The position numbers and the translations under genes are program-made. This document shows, one piece after another, positions 11,693 to 23,426 of a stretch of 64,000 nucleotides of DNA. The stretch lies in NCBI GenBank assembly GCA_947044365.1, contig OX345636.1, positions 44,889,037-44,953,036 on the forward strand, written 5' to 3'. The notes beneath the pieces were generated by a model that did not search any database, was not told the origin of the DNA, and saw only the letters and a program-made list of their open reading frames with translations. How positions within the stretch are numbered: the stretch's first letter is position 1; each line of letters begins with the position of its first letter. This DNA is from Petrosia ficiformis (lineage: Eukaryota > Porifera > Demospongiae > Haplosclerida > Petrosiidae).

Positions 11693-13136
11693 ATGGTTCC
11701 TACTCGTTTCTTTGCCAACACTGAACAGCCTATCTCTAGAAGCAGAAGCTTGCATTCACCACTCTCCCCTACAGTGGATGGTAAATTAGAATCTTTGCTC
11801 AATGCTGTGCAGTATCTACAAGAACAAACCGATCAGGCAATTTCATTAGGGGATCAGACAAATAGAGCTATTGGTGAAGTAATAACCAGAATGGATGCTT
11901 TTGACTCGAGAATAAAACTTCTAGAAAGCAGTTCGGGATCGAGTCAAGTTGAGAGTGATGTAAAGTCTGCTAACAAAGTTCCAAAAGATATTTCTGTAAG
12001 ATTTGTACTCACTGTTATAATTATATACACTATATATTATATATAATTATATATATATATATATATAAATAAATAAATATATATATATATATATAAACTA
12101 TTATTAAATTGTGTGCTATATAGGACTCTGTTAAAAGGTTGCATTCCAGTTTGGAGTCTGAGAAGCAGTTCCAGTCTCACCTCCTGTGAGTTAAAATTTA
12201 GTAGACTATGCATACCTATTATGCCTTCACAGATTTCATGATAGTTGTAATCAGAAAGTTGCTGATTTTCTTCTAGAGCAAGTGAAAGACCAGAAAGGAC
12301 AAAAATATAATGAAAGAATCATTAGAAGTAAGACTGAAAAAATTATTAACATTATGTTTAATGAACACTCACTTATTATCAGAGGCAGTTCATCGATACT
12401 ATGAGTCCAGAAGGAGATCATATAATGATTCACAGCCTGGCAGGTTTCATATCAAGGAACGGAATGACATCAAAAACAAAAAAACACAGAGACAAAAAAG
12501 TGTATGTTAAGATTGTTTTATGAGCGTAGTATAGTTCTTTACTACCATTTTACTTCCTCACACAGCTATATAATAAAAGAGAAACAGTGGCAAAATCAAA
12601 TAAAGAAAGATCGCATTGGAAGCAGATAGATTACCGTTACATGACTAAAGAAAGTTCTGATGAAGATGGAAATTTTAAGAGTCATCATCACTCTTGGCAT
12701 TCCAAAAGTATAGCAATGCATCTATCACTACTGAATGATTGGTCATAACACTCTCTTTAATTACACAGAACTTAAGAGTTTAATTAAACACTTGGACAGT
12801 AGGTGGAGAAATACTGATGTACAAAGTAGCAAGAAGCAGAAAGGTACTTTTCAGAGGAAGAAGAGAATAGACTCCACACCAAGTCTCTCAAGTCCTCCGT
12901 TCAATGCCCCAAAATGGACAGTTGATGAGCATTTTCTTAGTACTCCAAGTACATCTCCAAACTCATCACCTCCAAACACTTCTCCTGATTCCATAGTACA
13001 GGCTGATCAACCAACATTATCTCATACTGATGTCTCTTTCTCCTTAACACCCAATAGATCAACAGTAATGCCTACAGCTACACTGTTCAACGAAGATACA
13101 TTTGACTTTTCAGAAAGTGAGAGTGATTTTGATTGA
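11693..13136 (+). CDS. CACTA element second plus-strand protein, 360 residues, five exons
   Basis: Exons 11693-11995, 12124-12185, 12294-12501, 12566-12707 and 12769-13136 join in one frame through GT-AG introns (phases 0, 2, 0, 1). The exon-3 acceptor at GACCAG (12293) was chosen because the upstream TTCTAG gives a stop. The protein has an N-terminal Ser-rich start, a coiled coil (KLESLLNAVQYLQEQTDQ to ESEKQFQSHL), a conserved-looking motif HWKQIDYRYMTKESSDEDG with SWHSK, a Ser/Thr/Pro-rich linker and an acidic tail (SESESDFD). I recognise the layout from animal EnSpm-type elements but no formal domain. It may be a DNA-binding partner of the transposase; that is inference. Confidence 0.65.
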
Positions 13137-13474
13137 ACTCACAGTTCACTATTATGATTTCATTTCATTTATTCATTCTTGATTGCAATACTGTCATTTA
13201 TTTCTTTAATAATAACTAATATAATAAATAATAATAATAATAATCGTGGTAATTAATGATAATTATTGGTGGGAGTGGCCACGGTAAATTTCGCGCGTTC
13301 ACGTTTGCTCGACGGACATAGTCAATATTATCCGTCTAGAAAGGCACCAATACGGACTGAAGACGTCTTGATCCACGGACAAGATACGGCAAACGTCTCA
13401 ATCCGTCCTGTGTATAAACACGGGACGGTATTTCTTTCTACTCTGAGCAGTATAAGTGCAATTGATGTCCTGTG
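13137..13474. repeat. 3' terminus of the CACTA element with subterminal ACGG/CCGT repeats
   Basis: After the stop, an AT-rich and ATA-repeat stretch, then 13280-13440 is dense in CACGGT, GACGGAC, ATCCGTC, TACGGAC, CCACGGAC, ATACGGCA, AATCCGTCC and GGGACGG. This mirrors the left end at 6491-6660. Confidence 0.6.
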
Positions 13475-13477
13475 TAG

Positions 13478-13990
13478 TTCAATGAAAAGAATATTGCTAT
13501 CGCCATTTGGATAATCATGATCTATTAAATTGCTTTATGTGATGCACTGATAATGGATTGATAATTGGCATCAGGCAATATTGGCCATTATTTCTAGTAT
13601 CAGTATATATCGGTTATTTCTGAAAGATGTAAATGATATTGTAATAAGTGTACTATTAATGTCATTGCTTGTGATTACATTAGTCGCTTTTTATGATACT
13701 CATAATTATTGAGAAAATGCACATTTTCATTGAAAGAAACAAAAACCGCAAGGTTAATATGTAATATCGATTGGTACCAGTTACCAGTACAAGTAATTAT
13801 CAGTATATCGGAATATCGGTAAAATCTCAGTGTATCAGTGCATCACTATACTTTATATAGGAATATCCCCCTATGTGTTGTATATATAATTAATATAATA
13901 ACTGCAAATCTGCAATGAAAAAAAAATTCTTTATTTTTAGGCACAACCTTATTATGATGACACGTCATAACAGGAAGTAAATAAACCAAG
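13478..13990. other. Duplicated spacer upstream of the 30-codon exon
   Basis: From about 13495 it matches 55390-55886. It includes two degenerate copies of a repeat (GATGCACTGATAATGGATTG and the GTATCAGT-rich stretch around 13560-13850) that recur at about 14255-14470. The last bases before the ATG, AAATAAACCAAG, are the same in both copies. Confidence 0.6.
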
Positions 13991-14080
13991 ATGGCTGCAG
14001 CTCAGTATTTTACAAATCAAGTTTACCAGCTCATAACTTCTGATTTACAAGGAATATTGGAGTGCAGCTTTAAATCTAAG
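13991..14080 (+). CDS. 30-codon first exon, gene not identified (possibly Rab exon 1)
   Basis: ATG in a good context (AAGATGG) opens 30 codons, MAAAQYFTNQVYQL to ECSFKSK, followed by the donor GTAGAT. The 90 bases are identical to 55887-55976, while the flanks differ by several percent, so the exon looks constrained. Joined to a Rab, SFKSK would sit just before the first beta strand and P-loop, but no P-loop (GxxxxGKS/T) exon was found before the next Rab exon. An acceptor TTGCAG at about 14136 opens only a short frame that stops. It may belong to another gene. Confidence 0.45.
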
Positions 14081-14724
14081 GTAGATGTGTATTAAGTTTA
14101 TGCCAAAAAAAAAGGAATTTGTTTTTTCATTGCAGTTATGTATCATTTTGGAAGGCTTGATTAGTTTCGAACATGTATAACCTTAATATAATTAATTTGT
14201 AATATATGTTGAGTACAGTGGTCTGTAACGTTTTTATTTGAAGGGGTCTCCTTGTACTGATGCACTGATAATCAGATCGGTAATTGATATTTGGTTATTT
14301 CTGACTGATGTACAAATAATGTCATTTCTTGTGATTATAGCATCATAGCAGCTTTCATGATACTCGTGATTATTGAGAAAATGCTCATTTTCATTGAAAG
14401 AATCAGACACAGGAAGATGGGTATAATATCAGATCGGTATCAGTTATCAGTACATATCTAATGTAATTATATTATTAGTGCATCATTAACATGTACATGT
14501 AGATACCTAAAATACTTGTAGTTGTAAATGTCACTACTTTTATTTCCTTTTCTGTTAAAATTAATGTTATTAGTCTCATGTATTAATAATGAACATTGTG
14601 ACTTAATGTTAGGACTGAAACAACTAGTCGATTAGTCGACTAGCTGTAAGGCTGTTGACTACAATTTTTACTAACTAATTAGTCAGTTCAATATATCACG
14701 TGTTCTTGCACATGCGCACTTATT
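14081..14724. other. Intron sequence with GTATCAGT-type repeats
   Basis: Matches 55977-56558 except for about 100 bp at 14611-14715, which contains the palindrome AGTCGATTAGTCGACT and is absent from the sister copy. No P-loop exon of a Rab GTPase can be found here. Confidence 0.5.
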
Positions 14725-15804
14725 ACATGTACATACATGTAGTGTTTTAATGTATGACTAATACCAGTTCAATCAGATTATGTTCATTAGGCACACACAG
14801 TGGATGATGAATTAATGAATACTAACTGTATTACATGTACATACATGTAGTGTTTTAATGTATGACTAATACCAGTTCAATCAGATTATGTTCATTAGAC
14901 ACACACAGTGGATGATGGATTAATGAATACTAACTGTATTACATGTACATACATGTAGTGTTTTAATGTATGACTAATACCAGTTCAATCAGATTATGTT
15001 CATTAGACACACACAATGGATGATGGATTAATGAATACTAACTGTATTACATGTACATACATGTAGTGTTTTAATGTATGACTAATACCAGTTCAATCAG
15101 ATTATGTTCATTAGACACACACAGTGGATGATGGATTAATGAATACTAACTGTATTACATGTACATACATGTAGTGTTTTAATGTATGACTAATACCAGT
15201 TCAATCAGATTATGTTCATTAGACACACACAATGGATGATGGATTAATGAATACTAACTGTATTACATGTACATACATGTAGTGTTTTAATGTATGACTA
15301 ATACCAGTTCAATCAGATTATGTTCATTAGACACACACAGTGGATGATGGATTAATGAATACTAACTGTATTACATGTACATACATGTAGTGTTTTAATA
15401 TATGACTAATACCAGTTCAATCAGATTATGTTCATTAGATACACACAGTGGATAATGGATTAATGAATACTAACTGTATCACATGTACATACATGTAGTG
15501 TTTTAATGTATGACTAATACCAGTTCAATCAGATTATGTTCATTAGACACACACAATGGATGATGGATTAATGAATACTAACTGTATTACATGTACATAC
15601 ATGTAGTGTTTTAATGTATGACTAATACCAGTTCAATCAGATTATGTTCATTAGACACACACAGTGGATAATGGATTAATGAATACTAACTGTATTACAT
15701 GTACATACATGTAGTGTTTTAATGTATGACTAATACCAGTTCAATCAGATTATGTTCATTAGACACACACAATGGATGATGGATTAATGAATACTAACTG
15801 TATT
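14725..15804. repeat. 108-bp minisatellite, 10 copies
   Basis: Units begin ACATGTACATACATGTAGTG and run through AATGTATGACTAATACCAG, CAGATTATGTTCATTAGACA and GGATTAATGAATACTAACTG. Starts are spaced exactly 108 bp (14725, 14833, 14941 and so on). Each unit contains the near-palindrome TACATGTACATACATGTA. The sister array at 56559-57423 has 8 copies. Confidence 0.9.
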
Positions 15805-16760
15805 ACACACATGTACTAGTGCTGGTCAATATATTGATACTAAACAATTATCATGATATCATATTGAATATTGTTGACAATACTGGTATTAGAAGGTATT
15901 GCTACTGCTCTTTAATTGAAGTTTGTCCAATTATTAATTTTGATAACAAATTTTTAAAATGGTGTTCAAAAGATGCTACAGAATAAAGGAACAATACCTA
16001 ATAAATATGTTTAGGCCATCATTTAAAAAATTTGTTGAGGTAGGAATGGGAGGTAACTTTAATTTAAAAGAATATGGAGGTTTGTGGCAGCATACCGGAG
16101 TATTTTGCTGTGCCTAATGACCCCCACCCTCTTACATGTAAATGAAACCCTGATAGTCATATATTACTTATTGGTATGAAGATATACATGTACTAATACA
16201 TGTACAATATCACCCAGCTCTATTACATATTAGGACATGAACAAATATAGTTTTCCAATTTCAAACATTCACTAGTCTTAACAAATGAATATGTGACATG
16301 TTTACTCTTAAATATACACAGTTTAAAAGTTTCTATAGTTAGTAGTTATGAGTTCCTTTACAGTCATATAGTTTAAAATCATATTTTATAGTATATCCAA
16401 CAGTTATAAAGTATTTGCTACATGTAAAATGATGATGATTAGCTTCAACTTAGTGAATTACACATTTTGAATATGGACTATATCCTGTATAAAGACTGTA
16501 GAAATATTCTGTAGGAAAGAAAGGGCAATTCAACTAATTAGTTGCCACACCATTTCAATATTCGAAGAAGCAACCCACAATTCAAACATTGGAACATTCA
16601 GATGGATGTTCATAGCATTTGTTCATGTTCTATTACATATATATATGTGTATGTACATATACACTTTGAAGATTATATTGTGTGTTTTTGTAGTTGGTTT
16701 AGTCTCATTAAAAATTTTTTTTTGTTCTACATGTTTATCAAACAACAATAAAAATAACAG
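15805..16760. other. Intron sequence, duplicated at 57424-58338
   Basis: AT-rich, about 90-95% like the sister copy. No coding or RNA feature found. Confidence 0.5.
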
Positions 16761-17097
16761 ATTCCGTTCAATGGTGAGTGAAAATCATCACATGATTATC
16801 ACATGATAATAAATTATACAAGAATATAAATGTTCATCCAGCTTGCATGTATTTCTGAATGAGAGCTGCATGATATTCCATGTGACTGGTTAATAAATTA
16901 CTTAGATACCACTGACTGAGTCGTTGAGGTGTCTTAATATAATATTAATATTCACTCTTTCTTCTCTCATATTACATGTACATGTATTATCCTCCATATT
17001 TAGGCTCCAATGTATTATAGACGTGCTAATGCAGCTGTAATAGTTTATGATATAACAAGTAATAAATCATTTGAAGAGGCTAGAAGTTGGGTCAAAG
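16761..17097 (+). CDS. Rab GTPase copy B, middle exons (13-nt micro-exon and switch II exon)
   Basis: The exon 17004-17097 (TTTAG before, GTCAGG after) encodes [31 protein letters not shown], the Rab stretch after switch II; APMYYR and IVYDIT are typical of the Rab5/22/31 group. Just upstream, ACAG then ATTCCGTTCAATG then GTGAGT (16761-16773) would add R-F-R-S-M, giving RFRSMAPMYYR as in Rab proteins after WDTAGQE. The exon with the P-loop and WDTAGQE was not found. A short exon of about ten codons (after WVK, before the G4 loop) is also missing. The next recognisable exon on this strand is at 51049. Confidence 0.75.
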
Positions 17098-17361
17098 GTC
17101 AGGATTGTGTGTGTGTGTGTTCATGCGTGTGTACATTCATGCGTTCATGCATGCGTGCATGCTTGCTTGTGTGTGATCATCCAATTCACATTAGACAATA
17201 CATTCCATACCTAGCTACTATAGTCCTATATACTATTTCAATGTTTATATTTTGTTAATTGTAGATACAATTTGTATAATGTTTGTAGTTTGTATCACTG
17301 AATAGACAACTGAGTATAAACATATTGTAAATTTATAATTTAATATTTATAAATATATTAA
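17098..17361. other. Rab intron start with GT-rich and GCATG-rich run
   Basis: Begins with (GT)n and TGCATGCG repeats, then sequence shared with 34440-34740 and 59165-59470. GGGTCAAAGGTCAG, the end of the Rab exon plus donor, also recurs at about 34739 and 59508, so fragments of this junction were copied elsewhere. Confidence 0.6.
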
Positions 17362-19139
17362 TCAGAGAGTACGGTAGTACTCTCTATGTAGGGATGGCAC
17401 GGAAAAAAATGGCCGCCCATGCATTTCAATTGCAAGTGATGAGCTGAAATCTCTGGTAATATATACACATACATGTAAGTTTCTATACACACATGCCTGT
17501 TTATATCTAGTGTTTTTATGACTACCAATATCTTCTAGATGGCCGAAGATTATTGTTAAGGTAGAGAACCGGCGAGTGGCAAAACTGGCAAAATCTTCAT
17601 CATATTAATATTTTCCAGACAAATCACAAATCATTTTTTTGTTTGTTGACCTATCACGATGATTCTAGCACCATTCCCGTCGCATTTATAGTAAAATTCT
17701 GGTCGTAAAGTATCGAGATGATATCTTCAGATACTATGAAAGAAGACAGTCTCAACGACTACAAAGATTTGATCTGTAATTGGACGCCATTTTCCTAAGT
17801 GGAATTTAATTACGCATGCGCATTTGTATACTCTTAACATGGAAGCTGAAAAGGTGGAAGTGTTTGGCATTGTAATAACATTTGTGAGTTTGTGAGCAAA
17901 TACTAATAATGAATATAATAATTATTAATATTAAAGCAATTGTATAATAATATTGTATACTATGATAAGCATTGGAATACTGAATGGTTGACACAGTGAC
18001 TGACACTACTTCTTGTAGGACTGCAGACAGTGATGTAAGTGAATAGAGAATATACATCATCTGTAAGTGAAAGAGAATGATAATCAATACATAAACAAAA
18101 GACTGACCTTCATTGATGAACACATTTTAATGCATTTTTGATTGCATGATTTCATAATGATATATAGTATTTCTGCAATCTACAAAAAAACATTCACATC
18201 GTTTAGAAAAAAATCAATGAAAACAAGAATAATAAAAAACATTTTCAATAAAAATGAAAGAAGATGTAGGGATGTCAAAACCCAAAAAGCAAGCAAACAA
18301 GGTTGGGAAGCTAACTTAGGACCCAAAATTAAACAAACCACTTCCATATAACCCTACATAATTACAGCTCTTTGTACAGAGGTGTAAGCACTTATGTAGG
18401 GTTATATGGAAGTGGATATATATCAAAACAGAAAAAGCACAGGCTTTGGCAACAAAATGAAATACCACTTCCACATAACAACCTACATCAGTATCTCTTC
18501 TTTGTGTTTTGCCTTTACTCTAGCTATATATATACTTATGTAGGGTTGTTATGTGGAAGTGGTATCTTTTGTTGCCAAAGCCATCTTGTTCCTGTGCTTT
18601 TTCGGTTTTGATATACAACTTATCTGTTTTATAAATCCATCTTAATTTAAAGTTAATGGGTGTGGTTTATTACAAATGGCATCCTATTGTAAGTAGGTTG
18701 CTGTTAGTGGCTGAAAGTATTCGTTGTCTAGGTCAAGAAACAGAACGGTACGAAGTTTGTTCCCCTAAATTTAACTGAAAATATATTTGTATTTGTGCTA
18801 AAACTACTTTAATAGCTCCAGAAACGTAGAAATGTATTTTTAGGAAAAAGAAGAATAAGTGAATAATAATGAATTTAAAGATTTTGCCAGTTTTGCTACT
18901 TGCTGGTTCTCTACTTTAACGACAACCTCTGGGCATCTAAGGTCACAAAAATACTCAGTATTATATGTTATTCATGTATATATATTTTAGCTTATATATT
19001 ATATATATATATATATATATGTATTATAATAATATATATATTAGCAGAGATTTCAGCTTACCACTCGCAATTGAAATGTATGGGCGGCCATTTTGTTTCC
19101 GGGCCATCCCTACAAAGAGAGTACTATCGTACTCTTTGA
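17362..19139. mobile_element. Two Helitron-like elements fused tail-to-tail
   Basis: The left element begins TCAGAGAGTACGGTAGTACT at 17362 after an A. The right one, on the minus strand, begins TCAAAGAGTACGATAGTACT at 19139, also next to an A on that strand. About 250 bp are inverted between the two ends, including the stretch with GGCCGCCCAT, AATTGAAAT and GCCAGTTTTGC. In the middle (18224-18620) the 3' palindrome of the left element breaks off after GGAAGTGG and continues as the different palindrome of the right element. Neither CTTG end remains. No open frame of interest. Confidence 0.75.
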
Positions 19140-22100
19140 TACTCTTTGTTCAGATCCTGTTAATTACATGTATTAACTCGTGATTATACAGAGAGATTTA
19201 CTATTGTTTAATGATACTATTATATAGAATATAAGTATAAACAAACACTAAAGTAAACAAACATCATGTGTGTATACATCATAATATTTAGTACACATGA
19301 TATTATAATCTTAAAGTATTGAGTCTGATATACCATACCCTAGCTCCACATGTGTCCAACTATAAACCATAAGCCTTGAACCCTAAACCCTTAACGAAAT
19401 AGTCACTAAATAACACACCCTATCTACATGTACATGTGTATGTATGCATATGCGTAATTGCGTACATGTATGTAACACAAGCAAATATATATAGATTTTA
19501 ACCTTGTGGAAAGCAATAGGGATGGCCCTGAGGGCCATAAATATCACTCTGTCAGTTGAGCTACATACATAATTTATATAATTATTAGATCATGTGATTA
19601 TGCTAACAACTGATCTGAGTTTGGTAGTTTGTAATTACCCTGCATGGAAACTTATAGCATTCTATACTATGCAAACCTTCCAGTCTACAATCTTTGACTG
19701 TCTCAATTGTTTATCCATGACTTATATGATTGGAGCCATCAAGTCACTAATGTCAGTTAATTATGTACAATGAATTGAATAATATTAAATACATATGTAG
19801 TTAAATGAGTTGCACATTCCATTACTATATTTGATAGAATGTAATTAAGTCACACCCATAAACCTTCTGGAGATTCTATTTATATACCTAAATTTAGACT
19901 CCATTACCATGGCAACTATATTCTTTGTAGACTCTGAAAACTAAATGTGTGAAACGCCATGTACATCTAAGTGTGGTCTAGCCACTCCTTGGCTTAACCT
20001 TGGAGTGGACAGACCACAGTTACATGGGGTTTAACATGTATACATGTACATACATGTAGGTTACATTTAATTATACACTATAAAATGGATTGGTGAGTTG
20101 TACTTATAATTAGTACTTAACTCAATTAATGGCACCTGGTATATTTTACTATTGATATCAATGCTTTCTAACATAACTTAATTATAACAACTATAATTGT
20201 GTCTGAAATTTATAGAATGACTGTAGCCAAGTAAACAAATAGTGTGGGCTACTGTACTTCCCATCCACCAACTCCATAGAAGCAGTTGTGAATGTGTCCC
20301 AATAAAACTAATACAAAGGGAAGTATATTATACTTGATAATACAATATTAAACATTAATGAAATAATACATGAGTCATGTATTAAACAATAAATAGAATT
20401 AGATGACTTGCATACATTTTCAGTTTATAATATTTGACTATCTTAATTTTTTGCTCGATGCCCTGGCTGTGACTTGTAGGGCTGGCCCTGAGTACTTGTA
20501 TGACAAGTGTCGTTGACTCACTGATATGTCAAGTGTATGAAGTACACACTATACAATGAATTCAAAAATCTTAAGTAGCTAAATGAGTTGCACATTCAAT
20601 TATCATATTTGCTGGAATATAAATCGCTGTTTAATCGCACCCAAAAACTTGCTGGAGAATGAATATTCTAACAAGATATACAGTGGAATGGCATTAAAAC
20701 GAACACTGTTAATTTAAAAGTCTGCTTAAAATGAACATTTACATCTAGTCCCTTTGAGGTTGCCATATGAATAATACATTCCAATTATTTTAGCATGAAC
20801 ACTAATACAACGAAATTCCACTTTACACATTATTAACATTTATACCTTAGAAGTGAGATTTGTATGTCTTTTCGTATCTATAATTCAAATGGGCTCTAAA
20901 ACTGTCATTATTTTTGAGACTCAAAATGCTAACCTACTTTGCTGGAAAGAAGAAAGCCATTGATGTCAAATTTATCCTTCACTATCAGCAGGAAGAGAGC
21001 AAGACAAGCACTTTAATGTATAGTATATAGACCCATGGGCAATGCCCACTTCTTTATTAACCTGTATAACTTCTGCATTTCAAACAGCAGTGATTTTAGA
21101 CTTGCTTAGTTAGACAGAAGACCGTATAAGAAAGCCGTAGATATCAGCATTAATGATGATGTAGTAGTTAATGATATTCATTGATTATGTTTAATATGAC
21201 TTACTGTTAGTAAGTCTTATCATACTTAGTCCTCTGGAATTTGTTTTAATGTGGCTCCATTGTATTGAGAAAAAGGTATCTCTATGATTGCTTTGTTTGA
21301 CTACATGTACATGTACATTGTACATTGTACATGTATCTATCAATAATTACTGATGGCACTATAAGTGTCTCTAGCTTTCTGTGTACTCTGAATACTGGGG
21401 CCTGAAGAAGTAAGTTTAATTTGTATTTGTGGTTTAAGGACATACATGTACACTGTACATGTAGATCTTTGATGAAACTGAAGTACATATTCAAGATTCT
21501 TACCTTAATCATTGCTGATTACTTCCTCATGTCTGAAATTCAACAACTTATTATGTTTTTCTTACATGTTAAAGATTCTTCCATCATCTTTATACTGTTT
21601 CTCTACTACATACAACAGCTGTTAGTATTAGTTGCAGTTTTACATTCATCCTAAATCTCTCTGCTCGTCTGTAGCTCAAGTGCACATTATTTTACCTGCC
21701 ACACCCATTAATTGACCTAACCTAGTCATATTCATGTACAGTGCATATTCAACACAAACATACATGTATATATACATGTATATAGTTTGAGCCTGTGGCA
21801 AAGCAATTATGGGATGGCCATACAGACCATAAAAGTATATATTTATACATGTATATTACCTGAATATAGGTTGCATTAATTATACACTGTAAAAATGAAT
21901 AAACCTCTATATAGTTAAATGAGTTGCACATACACATGTACAATAATAATAATATGGTCACCCTGTACATGTATTCTTTACTGTTCACATTAATGCTTTC
22001 TAATATGTACATGTAACATACGTGTGAGTATAACAAATATAATTACATGTATGAAATTAAGAGAATGGTTGTAGTTAAGTAAACAAATAGTGTGGGTTAC

Positions 22101-22858
22101 TTCACATCCCATAGAAGCATTTGTGCACTTAACAAGGATGAAAAATAGGTATTCCAGTAATTAATATAATAATATGAAGTATAATTATATTATAATAATT
22201 AAATACCTTTATTTTTCAGACTTATTAAAAATCTGATATCCCTACATTTTACAATGTGAATGAGTTATGTGCCATCTACACACATTTCTCTATTTCTATA
22301 TAAAGTATTGACAGTTGCATACCACTACATTTGTATGATTATAACAAGTGAAACAATGTTTTATAATGATAACAAATTTATAACATGATTTGTAATGAAC
22401 AAAACCATTCCTATGATTCTGATTCGTACTAATATTTGAAATCTGATTGGTTATTTCGTTTTCTCTGTAATAAACGTCACTGCGCCAGGAATGTTTGCTC
22501 AAGTTACCAGACTGTTTTTCGCCATGGGGCGTGACAGTCTGGGTACGAGACTAACTCGAAAGTCGAAATCCGCAAAAATGTCTGCTGCACACTTTTTCCA
22601 AAATTTGTACATTCGTCGTAGTCTTTGAAAACTATTACATTTTGTCAACCACTTCAATAGAAAGGCTCATTATATAAACTTTGACTATAAATACAGTTTA
22701 TGGTTACAACATCTATTAAGATTGGAGAAGCTAGGAGTTTAAATGTGTTAAACCCCATGTACATGTACATGTAAGTGTGGTCTAGCCACTCCTTGGCTTA
22801 ACCTTGGAGTGGATTTAACATATACATGTACATGTACATACATGTAGGTTATATTTAA
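19140..22858. repeat. Segmental repeat unit upstream of gene 24709, first part
   Basis: No gene. Long stretches match 29160-31870 and 38760-41560, in the same order, for example around GTGTCCAACTATAAACCAT, GACTTGTAGGGCTGGCCCTG, GCTCTAAAACT and CCATCATCTTTATACTGTTT. It is rich in ACATGTAC palindromes. The short frames in it are not conserved between the copies. Confidence 0.7.
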
Positions 22859-23422
22859 CCCTTAGAACACTGATGTCACATATATGTGACGTTTCACCCC
22901 TACGTGGTTCGGAGTGTGTTCCTAGCATTACGAAGCCCTCCAAATCCTTGTAATTGATGTCAGGCACAAGCCCATGAAAATGGCTAAAAAAGTTGCTGCT
23001 TTTTCGGCCGCCCTTTGGCCTAAATAATGAGTACGGGAGGAATTTTAAAGGCTGTTCCCCCTCACCGCCCACGCTAATTGTTGTTTCAGTGACCCCGCCC
23101 ATGCGCTCTGGTGGGTACCTGAGGCATTTCCCTTGCTGTAAAACCTGAAATCATAGGTGCAGCTGATACCAACATGCAGTGGGGTCATTTTGCTTGCCCC
23201 AGTTCCAGTCAAAAGAGGAAGAGCACTGCATTTGATTTAATCCTACAAAGCGCTTGGGGACTTTCGAGTCCCGGTAAGCAAGTTGGTAGAAGTAGTGCTC
23301 CATGTCGGAAAAGGAGCCAAGTTTGGGGCAGAGAAATTGAACGGTGGCCAAAATATATGCAATAGAGTCGCCAGTGTTGGAAATGGGAAGTAATTTGAAA
23401 AACAAGCTCAGTGCTGTAAGGG
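22859..23422. mobile_element. piggyBac-like MITE, 564 bp, TTAA duplication
   Basis: Ends are CCCTTAGAACACTGA and, inverted, CCCTTACAGCACTGA, flanked by TTAA at 22855-22858 and 23423-23426. The same flanks are joined with one TTAA in the paralogous segments at 20067-20070 and 39474-39477 (TAGGTTACATTTAATTATAC). The body is more GC-rich than its surroundings. No transposase is encoded; short frames inside are not family-like. The TTAA target and CCCTT ends place it with piggyBac. Confidence 0.85.
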
Positions 23423-23426
23423 TTAA

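Larger units (their letters stand above)
6491..13474 (+). mobile_element. CACTA/EnSpm DNA transposon, apparently complete
   Basis: The left end is CACAGGA at 6491 and the right end TCCTGTG at 13474, flanked by the same three bases TAG (6488-6490 and 13475-13477). CACTA elements make 3-bp target duplications, which fits. The exact terminal match is only 7 bp, so the boundaries are likely but not certain. Just inside both ends are clusters of ACGG/CCGT motifs, like the subterminal repeats that bind transposase in this superfamily. Inside are three intact genes, two on the plus strand and one on the minus strand. The sister duplication at 55.4 kb has none of it. Confidence 0.8.

Noticed and set aside
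12251..12433. EQVKDQKGQKYN reading of the CACTA gene exon 3
   Set aside because: It needs a frameshift to reach the next exon; the acceptor at 12293 gives one continuous frame.
6415..13497. Taking ATTG at both breakpoints as a 4-bp target duplication of the CACTA element
   Set aside because: No inverted ends match at those points, whereas CACAGGA/TCCTGTG with TAG fits the 3-bp duplication expected of this superfamily.
21282..21654. Small frames repeated at 40672-41044
   Set aside because: They recur only because the whole non-coding segment is duplicated; the 31 kb copy does not keep the frame.
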